From NCBI RefSeq assembly GCF_964019385.1, contig NC_088645.1, forward strand, positions 38,404,350 through 38,468,349: a stretch of 64,000 nucleotides of DNA, read 5' to 3'. Origin of the DNA: Sycon ciliatum (taxonomy: Eukaryota; Porifera; Calcarea; Leucosolenida; Sycettidae). Shown piece by piece: positions 10,776-21,459 of this stretch (the first letter of the stretch is position 1; the number at the start of each line of letters is the position of its first letter). The notes beneath the pieces are model-generated. The model did not search any database, had not been told where the DNA came from, and worked only from the letters and a program-made list of their open reading frames with translations. The position numbers and the translations under genes were made by a program.

Positions 10776-11445
10776 TGCGATTTAACCCTAAAACCTGGGC
10801 GTTTTAACCCTAAATTGTGCGATTTAACCCTAAATCTGTACGTTTAACCCTAAAAATCGCGGCATATTAACCCTAATAATCCCTGTAACCCTAACCCTAT
10901 CACCATGACGATAACCCTAACCCTAGGGCTATCACCATAGCGATAACCCTAATATTCCTGACGATGATAACCCTAACCCTATCAACATGACGATAACCCT
11001 AACCCTAGGGCTATCACCATGACGATAACCCTAATATTCCTGACGATGATAACCCTAACCCTATCAACATGACGATAACCCTAACCCTAGGGCTATCACC
11101 ATGACGATAACCCTAATATTCCTGATAACCCTAACCCTATCAACATGACGATAACCCTAACCCTAGGGCTATCACCATGGCGATAACCCTAATATTTCTG
11201 ATAACACCATAACCCTAATAATCCTGACACCATGGCCATAACCCTAATATTCCTGATAACCCTATCACCATGACGATAGCCCTAATATTCCTGATAACCC
11301 TATCACCATGAAGATAACCCTAATATTCCTGATAACCCTATCACCATGAAGATAACCCTAATATTTCTGGTGACTATAAGCCCACCAATAACCCTAATAT
11401 TTCGAGAGACGATAACCCTAGTAGCCCTCGTAACCCTATCACCAT
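10640..11445 (+). repeat. Telomere-like CCCTAA array, left
   Basis: At least twenty CCCTAA motifs occur, first spaced as GCGATTTAACCCTAAA units, then in a longer minisatellite (GATAACCCTAACCCTA with ATCACCATGACG). The C-rich strand runs 5' to 3' inward from the element end, as at a chromosome's left telomere. The array is irregular and sits about 50 bp inside the element. Confidence 0.9.
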
Positions 11446-11455
11446 AACAATCCTA

Positions 11456-11817
11456 TTGCCATGTCAACTCTACTCTTTTTATGTGTGCAGGTACTACAGA
11501 TCACAACGACAACAACAACACTCAGCAAACCCTAATAATCATCTTATGTGTGTACAAGTCCTATATGCCCTATTAGCAAATCTTGTTGTTACGTACACAG
11601 ATCCTATCGTTATTCATCTTATGTGTGTACAGGTCCTATATACCCTATTAGCAAATCTTGTTGTTATGTGTACAGATCCTATCGTAATGCTAACACAACC
11701 ACCATCGCAACCCCCATCAACTCTTTGATGACGACCGTAACCACCCAATCACCATCACATACGGGTCTACAGGTACTGGAGAGATGTGGAAAAACATCCT
11801 CCCCCCGATTTACCTAA
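11456..11817 (+). repeat. Internal tandem duplication (about 81 bp, two copies) in left arm
   Basis: Two adjacent copies contain TCTTATGTGTGTACA and CCCTATTAGCAAATCTTG, giving overlapping open frames with repeated LMCVQVLY / LLANLVV. The right arm has the same at 21084-21445. No domain is recognised and coding is doubtful. Confidence 0.6.
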
Positions 11818-11887
11818 CAGCAAGACTTAGTAAACTATTTTACTTACCTTGCACGAATTTATACAACAATTCAATCGGGGGGAGGAT
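11796..11887. repeat. Long-stem hairpin, left arm
   Basis: ATCCTCCCCCCGATT (11796-11810) pairs perfectly with AATCGGGGGGAGGAT (11873-11887) around a 62-nt loop. It is repeated in the right arm (21012-21104). Confidence 0.8.
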
Positions 11888-12236
11888 CATGCTCATCACC
11901 AGGTAAGATGCACATGTGCATTCACACGCGCAGATGTATGACGATAGTGTTGTAGCTGCAAACGACGAAAAATTACGAACAAATAAATCAAACGCTGCAA
12001 AATTACGAAAAAATAAATATGTCTATATATGGAATCAGACTACGAGCAAGAATTGTGTACGATCCTAATCGGATAGACATGCAATGGCCGACGATCACAT
12101 ACCTTGTACGAAGCAATGCTGCAAGGAGATGAAGAGGGATATCCGTCCGTCTCTTGTCCGACTAAGCGACTAGGCGAAAATAATTCCAGGACTACATGAA
12201 AAAAGGAACACTGTCACTACGAAATGATTTGAGGAA

Positions 12237-12530
12237 ATGAAGATTGCTTCCATATACGTGCACACCACTTGCTCCGACGAGTTTGAAATTTTCAAGTTCG
12301 TACGCATCAAACCACAAAGCCAGGCAAAACGGGAGCCGCGTACCGGATACGCATCAAAAGCTCGCCCGAGCCCTCGCGTCTCACGTACGCGGGTCAAAAG
12401 GTTACGAGGAGTGCGTCGTACGCGCCCACATTATCTAAAGGGAGTAGTAAAAATGTTTATTTTACTCCTCGCTATGCTCAGAGTACACACAGCGTACTCC
12501 GATCAAGCAAAAGTTTCTGGAATCAACTAG
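12237..12530 (+). CDS. Hypothetical ORF in left arm
   Basis: This 97-codon frame starts MKIASIYVHTTC, has a basic middle (RVSRTRVKRLRGVRRTR) and a hydrophobic stretch (VKMFILLLAMLRV). No family is recognised. The identical-length frame in the right arm (20371-20664) is not independent evidence, because the arms are recent copies. It ends about 150 bp before the PolB start. It could be an unspliced leader or a chance frame. Confidence 0.2.
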   Translation: MKIASIYVHTTCSDEFEIFKFVRIKPQSQAKREPRTGYASKARPSPRVSRTRVKRLRGVRRTRPHYLKGVVKMFILLLAMLRVHTAYSDQAKVSGIN

Positions 12531-12676
12531 AACCCACGACAAATTTGGACGCGTTCAAACAGAACGCGGACGAAGTACTCTAGATGCTTTTCCTTTTACT
12601 TGCTCATAATTTATTTTCCTTCGATGAAGAAAGGTGGAAGTAAGTTTGTTTAGTTGAAAGTACATTTAGCTACAAG

Positions 12677-15600
12677 ATGTCTCAACCAAGCCGAGTGATG
12701 CGAATGTTCGAGTTCGAGCTCGAGCATAATGCGAGAATGCTCAGGAACTACGTCTGCCATCTTGGTGCTGGAGAGTACCAGGATGCTAGCGTTTTGTTGC
12801 AGCTGATGGACAGGAGCCTCAGTGAGCTGCTTCGCGATGACGTCCTCGAGTTTGGGAGATACAAAGTAGCTATTGTCCTTCAACTGCGCTTGTTGAAGCA
12901 GGATGGTGTCACCGGTGACAAGGTGTTCATCAGCTTCTTCGTGCGCACGCGAACCACCATCATCCTGAATGATGATGATGTTCGTTACAAATTGGATAGT
13001 GCTGCAGCAGAGATCGATGCTCAAATCGATGAGTTTGTCCGGAATGGATCGGGGTGGATCGTGGATCACGTCGAAGCCGTATATCTGGAATTGTCGAAAT
13101 TTGAGCCGATGGGAGGTGGAACGTTCATCCATCTCCCCCAGCACATCAAGGCTAAGACAGCCTGCCTCAATGTCATCAACAACGACGATCGGTGTTTGCA
13201 GTGGGCTCTGCTGGCCGCAAAACATCACGAGGATGTTGGTCCAAACAACATTCGAGTATCGAAGTACGTTCCATACGTTGACGAGCTGAACTTTGCCAGT
13301 GTAGAGTTTCCAGCTAGTATGTGTGCCATCACGACGTTGGAGCAGAACAATGTCGATCTCGCCGTCAACGTTTTCGGCATATCGGATGATGGGAAGACTG
13401 TCGTTCCGCTTCGTCTGACCAGAAAAGGCGATCCTCAGGAAGCCATCAATCTGCTCCTGTTTTCTGGTCAAACTGAGGACGAACGTAACGTGCAGCACTG
13501 GGTGTTCATCAAGAACATGAGTCGTCTGGTACACAACAAAAGTCATCATTCACGGAAGGTGTGCTACCGGTGTCTGAACGTGTTGAGTACTCAGACGGCT
13601 CTGGAGAGTCACCAGCTGCATTGTAAAGACCATCTCATCGCGCGGGCGGTGATGCCGCAGAAGGGTGAAAAGCTGCGTTTCACGCAGTACGAGAAGCAGC
13701 TTCGTGCACCGTATGTGATTTATGCTGATTTCGAGAGCATCATCACACCTCATGCTGAGCCTAAAAGCATTGGGGGAAGACGAAGCAGCACTCGGAGCAC
13801 ATACCCTGTTCTGCCGCATACATCGTCGTGCGCAGTGATGGCACCGTGACGGATACGTTCCAGCATACGGGCGAAGATTCAGTAGAGCAGTTCCTGACCT
13901 CCCTGGAACTGCAGGAAGTCTCCATTCGTGAAGACTTGGAGAATCGTCGCCCTATGAACCTGACGCCTGATGAGGAGGCTGGTTTTCTCAGCGCCAGGGA
14001 TTGCTGGATATGTAAACGTCGTCTCGGAGGGGATCGTGTGCGTGACCACGATCACATGACGGGTGCGTTTCGCGGAGCAGCGCACAACTCCTGTAATCTT
14101 CAGCTGCGCATCGTACCCGGCAAGGTGAACATCCCGGTGGTGTTCCACAATCTCAAGGGGTACGACGCGCATCACATCGTCAGTCATCTCGGTAAAGCGA
14201 AGATTGACGAAGTGACGTACCAAGATGCTGGAGACAAGGAGCACACGGAGCAGCGCGGCTCCATCAACATCGTTCCGTCCAACACGGAAAAGTACATCGC
14301 TATGATGTGGCGGCAGTTCGTGTTCATCGACTCGTACGCTTTTCTCAGCACTTCGCTGGATAAGCTTGCGAAGGCAACACCTGGAGAAGCGTTCGTCCGC
14401 ATGCGTGATCTGCATGAGGGGGATCCCGAGAAGACGGATCTTCTGCTGCGGAAAGGTGTATACCCGTACGAGTACATGGACTCGTTCAGCCGCTTCGACG
14501 AGGAGAGTCTCCCCCACGGGAGAAGTTCTACTCGTCGCTGTCCGAGGCACACATCACCGATGACGAGTACCGTCACGCGCAAACCGTCTGGAGCAGGTTT
14601 GATTGTGTCACTCTGCGTGATTATCACGATCTTTACCTGAAGACGGACGTGTACTTGCTGGCGGATGTATTTGAGAACTTCCGCACCACCGCCATCGCCA
14701 CGTACTCGCTAGATCCGGCCAACTACTACACGCTGCCCGGGTTTGCGTGGAGTGCGCTGCTCAAGGTGTCCGACGTCAGTCTGGACCTTCTGTCTGACGT
14801 GACGATGCACACCTTCATCGAGCACGGCATCCGCGGTGGAATCAGCATGAGTGTGCAGAGGTACGCCGAGGGTAACAACGATCTTATACCAGACGGGTAC
14901 GACCCCTCGAAGCCTATGACGTATCTGCAGTACGTCGATGCAAATAATCTGTACGGCTGGGCCATGCAGCAGCCCCTGCCCATCGGCGACTTCAAGTTCG
15001 TGGAGGACATCAGCGATGATCTCGTGGACGACATCGTCATGACGCACCCCCACGATTTGCCTGTGGGATATATCGTGGAGTGTGATCTCACGATTCCCGA
15101 TGGTGTGCACGATGCGCTAAACGAGTATCCTCCTTGCCCCGAGAACATGTGCGTGACGGACGACATGCTGTCGCCGCATCAGCAGCAGCTGGCGCAACAG
15201 CTCGGCTTGGGCAAGCAGAAGGAGAAGAAGCTGATGCTCACTCTGCTGCCAAAAACCCGCTACGTGTGCCACTACGTAAATCTGCAGGCGTACGTGGCGC
15301 TTGGCGTGGAAGTGAGTGAAGTGCATCGCGTCCTCCAGTTCACGCAGCGTCCGTGGATGCGCTCGTACATCCAGCTGAACACCGATCTGCGTACGAATGC
15401 TGCATCGGAGTTTGAGAAAGATTTCTACAAACTCATGAACAATGCAGTGTTTGGCAAGACGATGGAGAACGTCCGGCGCCGCTTGAACCTGAAGCTTGTC
15501 CGCTCGGAAGAAGAGGTGGACAGGCTGCGGCGCGCCATCGCCAAGCGAACGTACAAGCGCAGTATCGTGTACGACAACGACCTGGTGGCGGCGGAGTTCT

Positions 15601-16211
15601 TCAAGTGTAAAGTTCACTTGAACAAACCTATCTACGTGGGTTTCTCCATCCTAGAGTTGTCGAAGGTGCTGATGTACAGCTTCTTCTACGACACTCTGAA
15701 GCCACGCTATGGTCAGAACGTACGGCTGTGTTACACGGACACCGACTCGTTCATCCTGCAGTACGCCACGGCCGACCTGTATGCGGACATGAGTGACATG
15801 ATGGGTCAGTACAATACATCCAACTATCCGACTGACCATCCTCTGCACTCCCTCGCAAACAAGAAAGTCGCCGGCAAGTTCAAGGATGAGCTGGGTGGAC
15901 GCATCATGAGCGAGTTCGTGGGGCTTCGCTCAAAGATGTACGCGTACACCGGCGAAGAGTCAGCAAAGCGTGCGAAGGGCGTGAAGAAGTCCGTCGTGAA
16001 CGATACTCTGCAGTTCTCGACGTACAAGGACTGCCTTCTACCCGATCAGCAGAGCATCGAGAGAGAGATGAATGTGCTGCGCAGCCGGAATCACCACATC
16101 TATGGTGAGACCATCCGCAAAGTGGCGCTATCACCGTTCGATAGCAAGAGGTACATCCTCGACGACGGTGTGAGCACACTTGCGTATGGCCATTATAAGA
16201 TACCGGCATAA
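12677..16211 (+). pseudogene. polB: Protein-primed-type family B DNA polymerase, left copy, two frameshifts
   Basis: This would be about 1178 residues if continuous. Domains in order are: N-terminal region of unknown fold (1-290), a Cys/His zinc-finger motif CYRC...HQLHC (about 296-316), exonuclease I DFE (about 351), an endonuclease VII/HNH-like insert with CWICKRR, RDHDH and CN (about 443-480), exonuclease II (YDAHHIV), exonuclease III (YHDLYLKTD), palm motif A (DANNLYG, about 753), motif B (KLMNNAVFGKTMENV) and motif C (YTDTDS, about 1018). This pattern fits Polinton/adinto-like PolB, which copies linear DNA from a protein primer. Single-base deletions in a G run (near 13777) and a C run (near 14512) break it relative to the right arm. 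They may be mutations or sequencing errors. Confidence 0.92.
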
Positions 16212-16282
16212 CACATCTTAGCGTAGCGACAGACCATTCGCTCACTTCATGAAATACATAGTGTTCTCATAATATTTGATTC

Positions 16283-16537
16283 TCACAATATTTTATTCTT
16301 ACGCAATCGATTAGCTTCCGATTTTCTTAGCCATTCATCCACCTTGGCTGGATAGCCTTTGAAAGATACTAGAGATGTATTGCGCTTCGTTTGAATCACT
16401 TTGTTCAGTCTCAGTCCGGTTTCTTTAGCTCGTTGCAATTCATTTTCATAGAAACCGCCTGTAAGTTCCTCACCTTTTAGATCTTCCAACTGATACGTAA
16501 CCGGATCTGTGAATAGAACCTTCCTGATCTGAAACAC
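16283..16537 (-). pseudogene. Polinton integrase C-terminal (chromodomain-like) remnant
   Basis: This 84-codon fragment opens RKVLFTDPVTYQLEDLKGEE, followed by TGGFYENELQRAK. It then has a chromodomain-like end (LNKVIQTKRNTSLVSFKGYP..VDEWL) and stop. This matches my knowledge of Polinton retrovirus-like integrases, which end with an SH3-like segment and a chromodomain. The DDE catalytic core is missing: upstream codons stop at once and the fragment has no ATG. It is convergent with PolB, as in complete Polintons. The deletion junction lies near 16540. Confidence 0.75.
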
Positions 16538-16705
16538 TTACTCACTCCAAAAATTGCATGCAACCTTAACCCTGTTGACGAGCATAATGATGCATGACGA
16601 AAGCAAGCAGAGTCTTTTATATCGACTCCTACGGCCAATGAACACTCGTCGGCTCTGCATTATAGACGGATGCAGACGGTGCATCGACGCCATTTCCCGA
16701 ACATC

Positions 16706-17023
16706 ATGGACCTGTGTGATCAATTCGATGCGCTCATCAATTACGTTCGACAGCCAAAGGGCTCTCCGGCACGTGATGATGGTTGCAATCACGTGACCGA
16801 GGCAGTGATAGATGGACACTACGTGTGCACGTCGTGTGCGCACGTGATCGATCAGCACGTCTACGCACCGGAGCATGATTTTCAAAAGCGGTGCATGCCA
16901 GAAAAAAGATGCTATCAATCTCGACAGCGCCTTCTAGGCGTCGACAGGCATCTGATTAGTTTTCTGAAGAAAACAAACATTGGTGACTTTCTCTCAGCTC
17001 ACTTCAACCTTCATCCCCTGTAA
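16706..17023 (+). CDS. Zinc-ribbon protein, TFIIB-like N-terminus
   Basis: The 105-codon frame from MDLCDQFDALINYV contains CNHVTEAVIDGHYVCTSCAH, with a C-x2-H...C-x2-C zinc-ribbon spacing like that at the start of TFIIB-type transcription factors, followed by a charged segment. An in-frame ATG at 16670 is an alternative start. The cyclin-fold domain of TFIIB is not obvious. The next + strand frame (17054-17638; KILISIVGAYCWETYPLSHL) could be a downstream exon or a shifted continuation. A role in late transcription of the element is inference only. Confidence 0.4.
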   Translation: MDLCDQFDALINYVRQPKGSPARDDGCNHVTEAVIDGHYVCTSCAHVIDQHVYAPEHDFQKRCMPEKRCYQSRQRLLGVDRHLISFLKKTNIGDFLSAHFNLHPL

Positions 17024-17494
17024 GAAACGTTACATTCTCTGAAGAAATCCTGTTTGTACAAAAGTCTCAATTATGCTATTGCACTATCGTGTCTCCTATT
17101 CGATTGCAATTATATCGTTCAGAAGCGTTTACGCGCCTTCCTTCCACGCAGCAACGTTTCCTGGCTACGGTTTGCGCGAATGTTCAAACCCTTGCCGGTG
17201 AGATTTTCTCTCCTTTGGTGTCTTCATTTCATGGAGAGCTCGCGCCAGCTCACACCGCAACACGCGACGACCGCTCGTAGAAATCTACAAAACCTGAGCG
17301 ACGGTGATGCTAAAATTCTAATCTCTATCGTCGGTGCCTATTGCTGGGAGACGTACCCTCTATCCCATCTGATCGACAACTTTCACTCACAGCATCAAGA
17401 CTTGCAGTGTATCCTATACGACTATGCGAAAATCGCATGCGATCGACAGCCATCGGCACGTCAGAGGCGCGTTCGAGCGTGCCGGAGGCACGTC

Positions 17495-17585
17495 CGGGCA
17501 GCCGGACAGCCAGGCAGCCAGCAGCCGGACAGCCAGGCAGCCGGGGGGAGGGGGGGGGGGCAGCAGCCGGGCAGCCCAGCCAGAA
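17495..17585 (+). repeat. GC-rich CAGCCGG minisatellite with poly-G
   Basis: Repeats of GCAGCCGGACAGCCAG are followed by a G-rich run and another CAGCCGGGCAGCC. It ends the possible coding frame from 17054. It is unlike the surrounding base composition. Confidence 0.75.
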
Positions 17586-17992
17586 TGGGGCCAGAATGTG
17601 CTTTAGAACGAGAAGTCGTTTCTTCTTCGGTATTCTGAACAACCCCTTTTTTATTTATAGCTCTTATAGTGCTGGGTAACCCCGATGAAAATTGTAAGAG
17701 TAAGTGGCCCATGACTCGCACCGAGCGTACTCAAAATGTATATGAGGTTTATTTTATTATTTTTATTAATATTTATTATTTTTTTTGAATTGGCCAAAAT
17801 TTGCGCTAGATTTTGAGGTGGTTTTCAGGCTAAAATTTAGGCTAAGTTTTAGGCCAAAAGTAAAGGAGTTTACAAAATAGACCGACTCATTCGAAATTAA
17901 CTTTATGACTTTATACATCACAATAAGTTGAGTAGGTGTTCTTAGAACAATCTATGGCAAGAATTGGCCTCTGACACATGGTCAACAGTTTT

Positions 17993-20224
17993 TCATAAAG
18001 TTTGAAAGTCAGCGCAGATTTTAGGGATTTTAGCGTACCTCTGCACACTCATGCTGATTCCACCGCGGATGCCGTGCTCGATGAAGGTGTGCATCGTCAC
18101 GTCAGACAGCAGGTCCAGACTGACGTCGGACACCTTGAGCAGCGCACTCCACGCAAACCCGGGCAGCGTGTAGTAGTTGGCCGGATCTAGCGAGTACGTG
18201 GCGATGGCGGTGGTGCGGAAGTTCTCAAATACATCCGCCAGCAAGTACACGTCCGTCTTCAGGTAAAGATCGTGATAATAACGCAGAGTGACACAATCAA
18301 ACCTGCTCCAGACGGTTTGCGCGTGACGGTACTCGTCATCGGTGATGTGTGCCTCGGACAGCGACGAGTAGAACTTCTCCCGTGGGGGGAGACTCTCCTC
18401 GTCGAAGCGGCTGAACGAGTCCATGTACTCGTACGGGTATACACCTTTCCGCAGCAGAAGATCCGTCTTCTCGGGATCCCCCTCATGCAGATCACGCATG
18501 CGGACGAACGCTTCTCCAGGTGTTGCCTTCGCAAGCTTATCCAGCGAAGTGCTGAGAAAAGCGTACGAGTCGATGAACACGAACTGCCGCCACATCATAG
18601 CGATGTACTTTTCCATGTTGGACGGAACGATGTTGATGGAGCCGCGCTGCTCCGTGTGCTCCTTGTCTCCAGCATCTTGGTACGTCACTTCGTCAATCTT
18701 CGTTTTACCGAGATGACTGACGATGTGATGCGCGTCGTACCCCCTGAGATTGTGGAACACCACCGGGATGTTCACCTTGCCGGGTACGATGCGCAGCTGA
18801 AGATTACAGGAGTTGTGCGCTGCTCCGCGAAACGCACCCGTCATGTGATCGTGGTCACGCACACGATCCCCTCCGAGACGACGTTTACATATCCAGCAAT
18901 CCCTGGCGCTGAGAAAACCAGCCTCCTCATCAGGCGTCAGGTTCATAGGGCGACGATTCTCCAAGTCTTCACGAATGGAGACTTCCTGCAGTTCCAGGGA
19001 GGTCAGGAACTGCTCTACTGAATCTTCGCCCGTATGCTGGAACGTATCCGTCACGGTGCCATCACTGCGCATGACGATGTATGCGGCAGAACAGGGTATG
19101 TGCTCCGAGTGCTGCTTCGTCTTCCCCCCAATGCTTTTAGGCTCAGCATGAGGTGTGATGATGCTCTCGAAATCAGCATAAATCACATACGGTGCACGAA
19201 GCTGCTTCTCGTACTGCGTGAAACGCAGCTTTTCACCCTTCTGCGGCATCACCGCCCGCGCGATGAGATGGTCTTTACAATGCAGCTGGTGACTCTCCAG
19301 AGCCGTCTGAGTACTCAACACGTTCAGACACCGGTAGCACACCTTCCGTGAATGATGACTTTTGTTGTGTACCAGACGACTCATGTTCTTGATGAACACC
19401 CAGTGCTGCACGTTACGTTCGTCCTCAGTTTGACCAGAAAACAGGAGCAGATTGATGGCTTCCTGAGGATCGCCTTTTCTGGTCAGACGAAGCGGAACGA
19501 CAGTCTTCCCATCATCCGATATGCCGAAATTGTTGACGGCGAGATCGACATTGTTCTGCTCCAACGTCGTGATGGCACACATACTAGCTGGAAACTCTAC
19601 ACCGGCAAAGTTCAGCTCGTCGACGTATGGAACGTACTTCGATACTCGAATGTTGTTTGGACCAACATCCTCGTGATGTTTTGCGGCCAGCAGAGCCCAC
19701 TGCAAACACTGATCGTCGTTGTTGATGACATTGAGGCAGGCTGTCTTAGCCTTGATGTGCTGGGGGAGATGGATGAACGTTCCACCTCCCATCGGCTCAA
19801 ATTTCGACAATTCCAGATATACGGCTTCGACGTGATCCACGATCCACCCCGATCCATTCCGGACAAACTCATCGATTTGAGCATCGATCTCTGCTGCAGC
19901 ACTATCCAATTTGTAACGAACATCATCATCATTCAGGATGATGGTGGTTCGCGTGCGCACGAAGAAGCTGATGAACACCTTGTCACCGGTGACACCATCC
20001 TGCTTCAACAAGCGCAGTTGAAGGACAATAGCTACTTTGTATCTCCCAAACTCGAGGACGTCATCGCGAAGCAGCTCACTGAGGCTCCTGTCCATCAGCT
20101 GCAACAAAACGCTAGCATCCTGGTACTCTCCAGCACCAAGATGGCAGACGTAGTTCCTGAGCATTCTCGCATTATGCTCGAGCTCGAACTCGAACATTCG
20201 CATCACTCGGCTTGGTTGAGACAT
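17993..20224 (-). CDS. polB: Family B DNA polymerase, right-arm copy, C-terminally truncated
   Basis: This uninterrupted 743-residue frame carries the N-terminal region, the zinc-finger motif, the DFE exonuclease motif, the HNH-like insert and YHDLYLKTD, as in the left copy. Similarity ends after SMSVQRYA, and 12 unrelated residues lead to the stop. Palm motifs A, B and C are therefore absent and it cannot polymerise DNA. An exonuclease/endonuclease fragment could still be made. In this arm the two homopolymers that break the left gene have six bases each and the frame is open. About eight substitutions separate the copies. Confidence 0.9.
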   Translation of the reverse strand: MSQPSRVMRMFEFELEHNARMLRNYVCHLGAGEYQDASVLLQLMDRSLSELLRDDVLEFGRYKVAIVLQLRLLKQDGVTGDKVFISFFVRTRTTIILNDDDVRYKLDSAAAEIDAQIDEFVRNGSGWIVDHVEAVYLELSKFEPMGGGTFIHLPQHIKAKTACLNVINNDDQCLQWALLAAKHHEDVGPNNIRVSKYVPYVDELNFAGVEFPASMCAITTLEQNNVDLAVNNFGISDDGKTVVPLRLTRKGDPQEAINLLLFSGQTEDERNVQHWVFIKNMSRLVHNKSHHSRKVCYRCLNVLSTQTALESHQLHCKDHLIARAVMPQKGEKLRFTQYEKQLRAPYVIYADFESIITPHAEPKSIGGKTKQHSEHIPCSAAYIVMRSDGTVTDTFQHTGEDSVEQFLTSLELQEVSIREDLENRRPMNLTPDEEAGFLSARDCWICKRRLGGDRVRDHDHMTGAFRGAAHNSCNLQLRIVPGKVNIPVVFHNLRGYDAHHIVSHLGKTKIDEVTYQDAGDKEHTEQRGSINIVPSNMEKYIAMMWRQFVFIDSYAFLSTSLDKLAKATPGEAFVRMRDLHEGDPEKTDLLLRKGVYPYEYMDSFSRFDEESLPPREKFYSSLSEAHITDDEYRHAQTVWSRFDCVTLRYYHDLYLKTDVYLLADVFENFRTTAIATYSLDPANYYTLPGFAWSALLKVSDVSLDLLSDVTMHTFIEHGIRGGISMSVQRYAKIPKICADFQTL

Positions 20225-20370
20225 CTTGTAGCTAAATGTACTTTCAACTAAACAAACTTACTTCCACCTTTCTTCATCGAAGGAAAATAAATTATGAGCA
20301 AGTAAAAGGAAAAGCATCTAGAGTACTTCGTCCGCGTTCTGTTTGAACGCGTCCAAATTTGTCGTGGGTT

Positions 20371-20664
20371 CTAGTTGATTCCAGAAACTTTTGCTTGATC
20401 GGAGTACGCTGTGTGTACTCTGAGCATAGCGAGGAGTAAAATAAACATTTTTACTACTCCCTTTAGATAGTGTGGGCGCGTACGACGCACTCCTCGTAAC
20501 CTTTTGACCCGCGTACGTGAGACGCGAGGGCTCGGGCGAGCTTTTGATGCGTATCCGGTACGCGGCTCCCGTTTTGCCTGGCTTTGTGGTTTGATGCGTA
20601 CGAACTTGAAAATTTCAAACTCGTCGGAGCAAGTGGTGTGCACGTATATGGAAGCAATCTTCAT
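20371..20664 (-). CDS. Hypothetical ORF in right arm
   Basis: Inverted copy of the 97-codon frame at 12237-12530, identical in translation. No domain is recognised. Coding status is unproven. Confidence 0.2.
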   Translation of the reverse strand: MKIASIYVHTTCSDEFEIFKFVRIKPQSQAKREPRTGYASKARPSPRVSRTRVKRLRGVRRTRPHYLKGVVKMFILLLAMLRVHTAYSDQAKVSGIN

Positions 20665-21011
20665 TTCCTCAAATCATTTCGTAGTGACAGTGTTCCTTTT
20701 TTCATGTAGTCCTGGAATTATTTTCGCCTAGTCGCTTAGTCGGACAAGAGACGGACGGATATCCCTCTTCATCTCCTTGCAGCATTGCTTCGTACAAGGT
20801 ATGTGATCGTCGGCCATTGCATGTCTATCCGATTAGGATCGTACACAATTCTTGCTCGTAGTCTGATTCCATATATAGACATATTTATTTTTTCGTAATT
20901 TTGCAGCGTTTGATTTATTTGTTCGTAATTTTTCGTCGTTTGCAGCTACAACACTATCGTCATACATCTGCGCGTGTGAATGCACATGTGCATCTTACCT
21001 GGTGATGAGCA

Positions 21012-21104
21012 TGATCCTCCCCCCGATTGAATTGTTGTATAAATTCGTGCAAGGTAAGTAAAATAGTTTACTAAGTCTTGCTGTTAGGTAAATCGGGGGG
21101 AGGA
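21012..21104. repeat. Long-stem hairpin, right arm
   Basis: Mirror copy of the 15-bp GC-rich stem hairpin at 11796-11887. Confidence 0.8.
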
Positions 21105-21459
21105 TGTTTTTCCACATCTCTCCAGTACCTGTAGACCCGTATGTGATGGTGATTGGGTGGTTACGGTCGTCATCAAAGAGTTGATGGGGGTTGCGATGGT
21201 GGTTGTGTTAGCATTACGATAGGATCTGTACACATAACAACAAGATTTGCTAATAGGGTATATAGGACCTGTACACACATAAGATGAATAACGATAGGAT
21301 CTGTGTACGTAACAACAAGATTTGCTAATAGGGCATATAGGACTTGTACACACATAAGATGATTATTAGGGTTTGCTGAGTGTTGTTGTTGTCGTTGTGA
21401 TCTGTAGTACCTGCACACATAAAAAGAGTAGAGTTGACATGGCAATAGGATTGTTATGG

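Larger units (their letters stand above)
10589..14866 (+). repeat. Left terminal inverted repeat arm
   Basis: About 4.28 kb, matched in inverted orientation by 18033-22185. It contains a 30-bp terminal segment, CRE-like palindromes, CCCTAA arrays, a GC hairpin and PolB from its start to just before motif A. Differences from the right arm include array copy number, two single-base homopolymer deletions (near 13777 and 14512) and about eight PolB amino-acid changes. Confidence 0.92.
14867..18032 (+). other. Unique spacer between the Polinton arms
   Basis: This 3.2-kb single-copy centre holds the PolB palm (to 16211), the integrase tail (minus strand), the zinc-ribbon ORF, a GC-rich repeat and about 400 bp of AT-rich sequence without genes (17640-18032). 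The edge at 18032 is where the right arm's PolB loses homology to the left copy. Confidence 0.85.

Noticed and set aside
10640-11445. A true chromosome end or fused telomeres
   Set aside because: The arrays are irregular, sit inside defined transposon ends with a target-site duplication, and the interrupted LINE continues on the other side. A fusion would also give G-rich to C-rich polarity at one point, not two outward-facing arrays 11 kb apart.
18272-20251. Long plus-strand frames opposite the right PolB (249 and 299 codons), and the equivalents opposite the left copy
   Set aside because: They are antisense shadows of PolB with no domain of their own.
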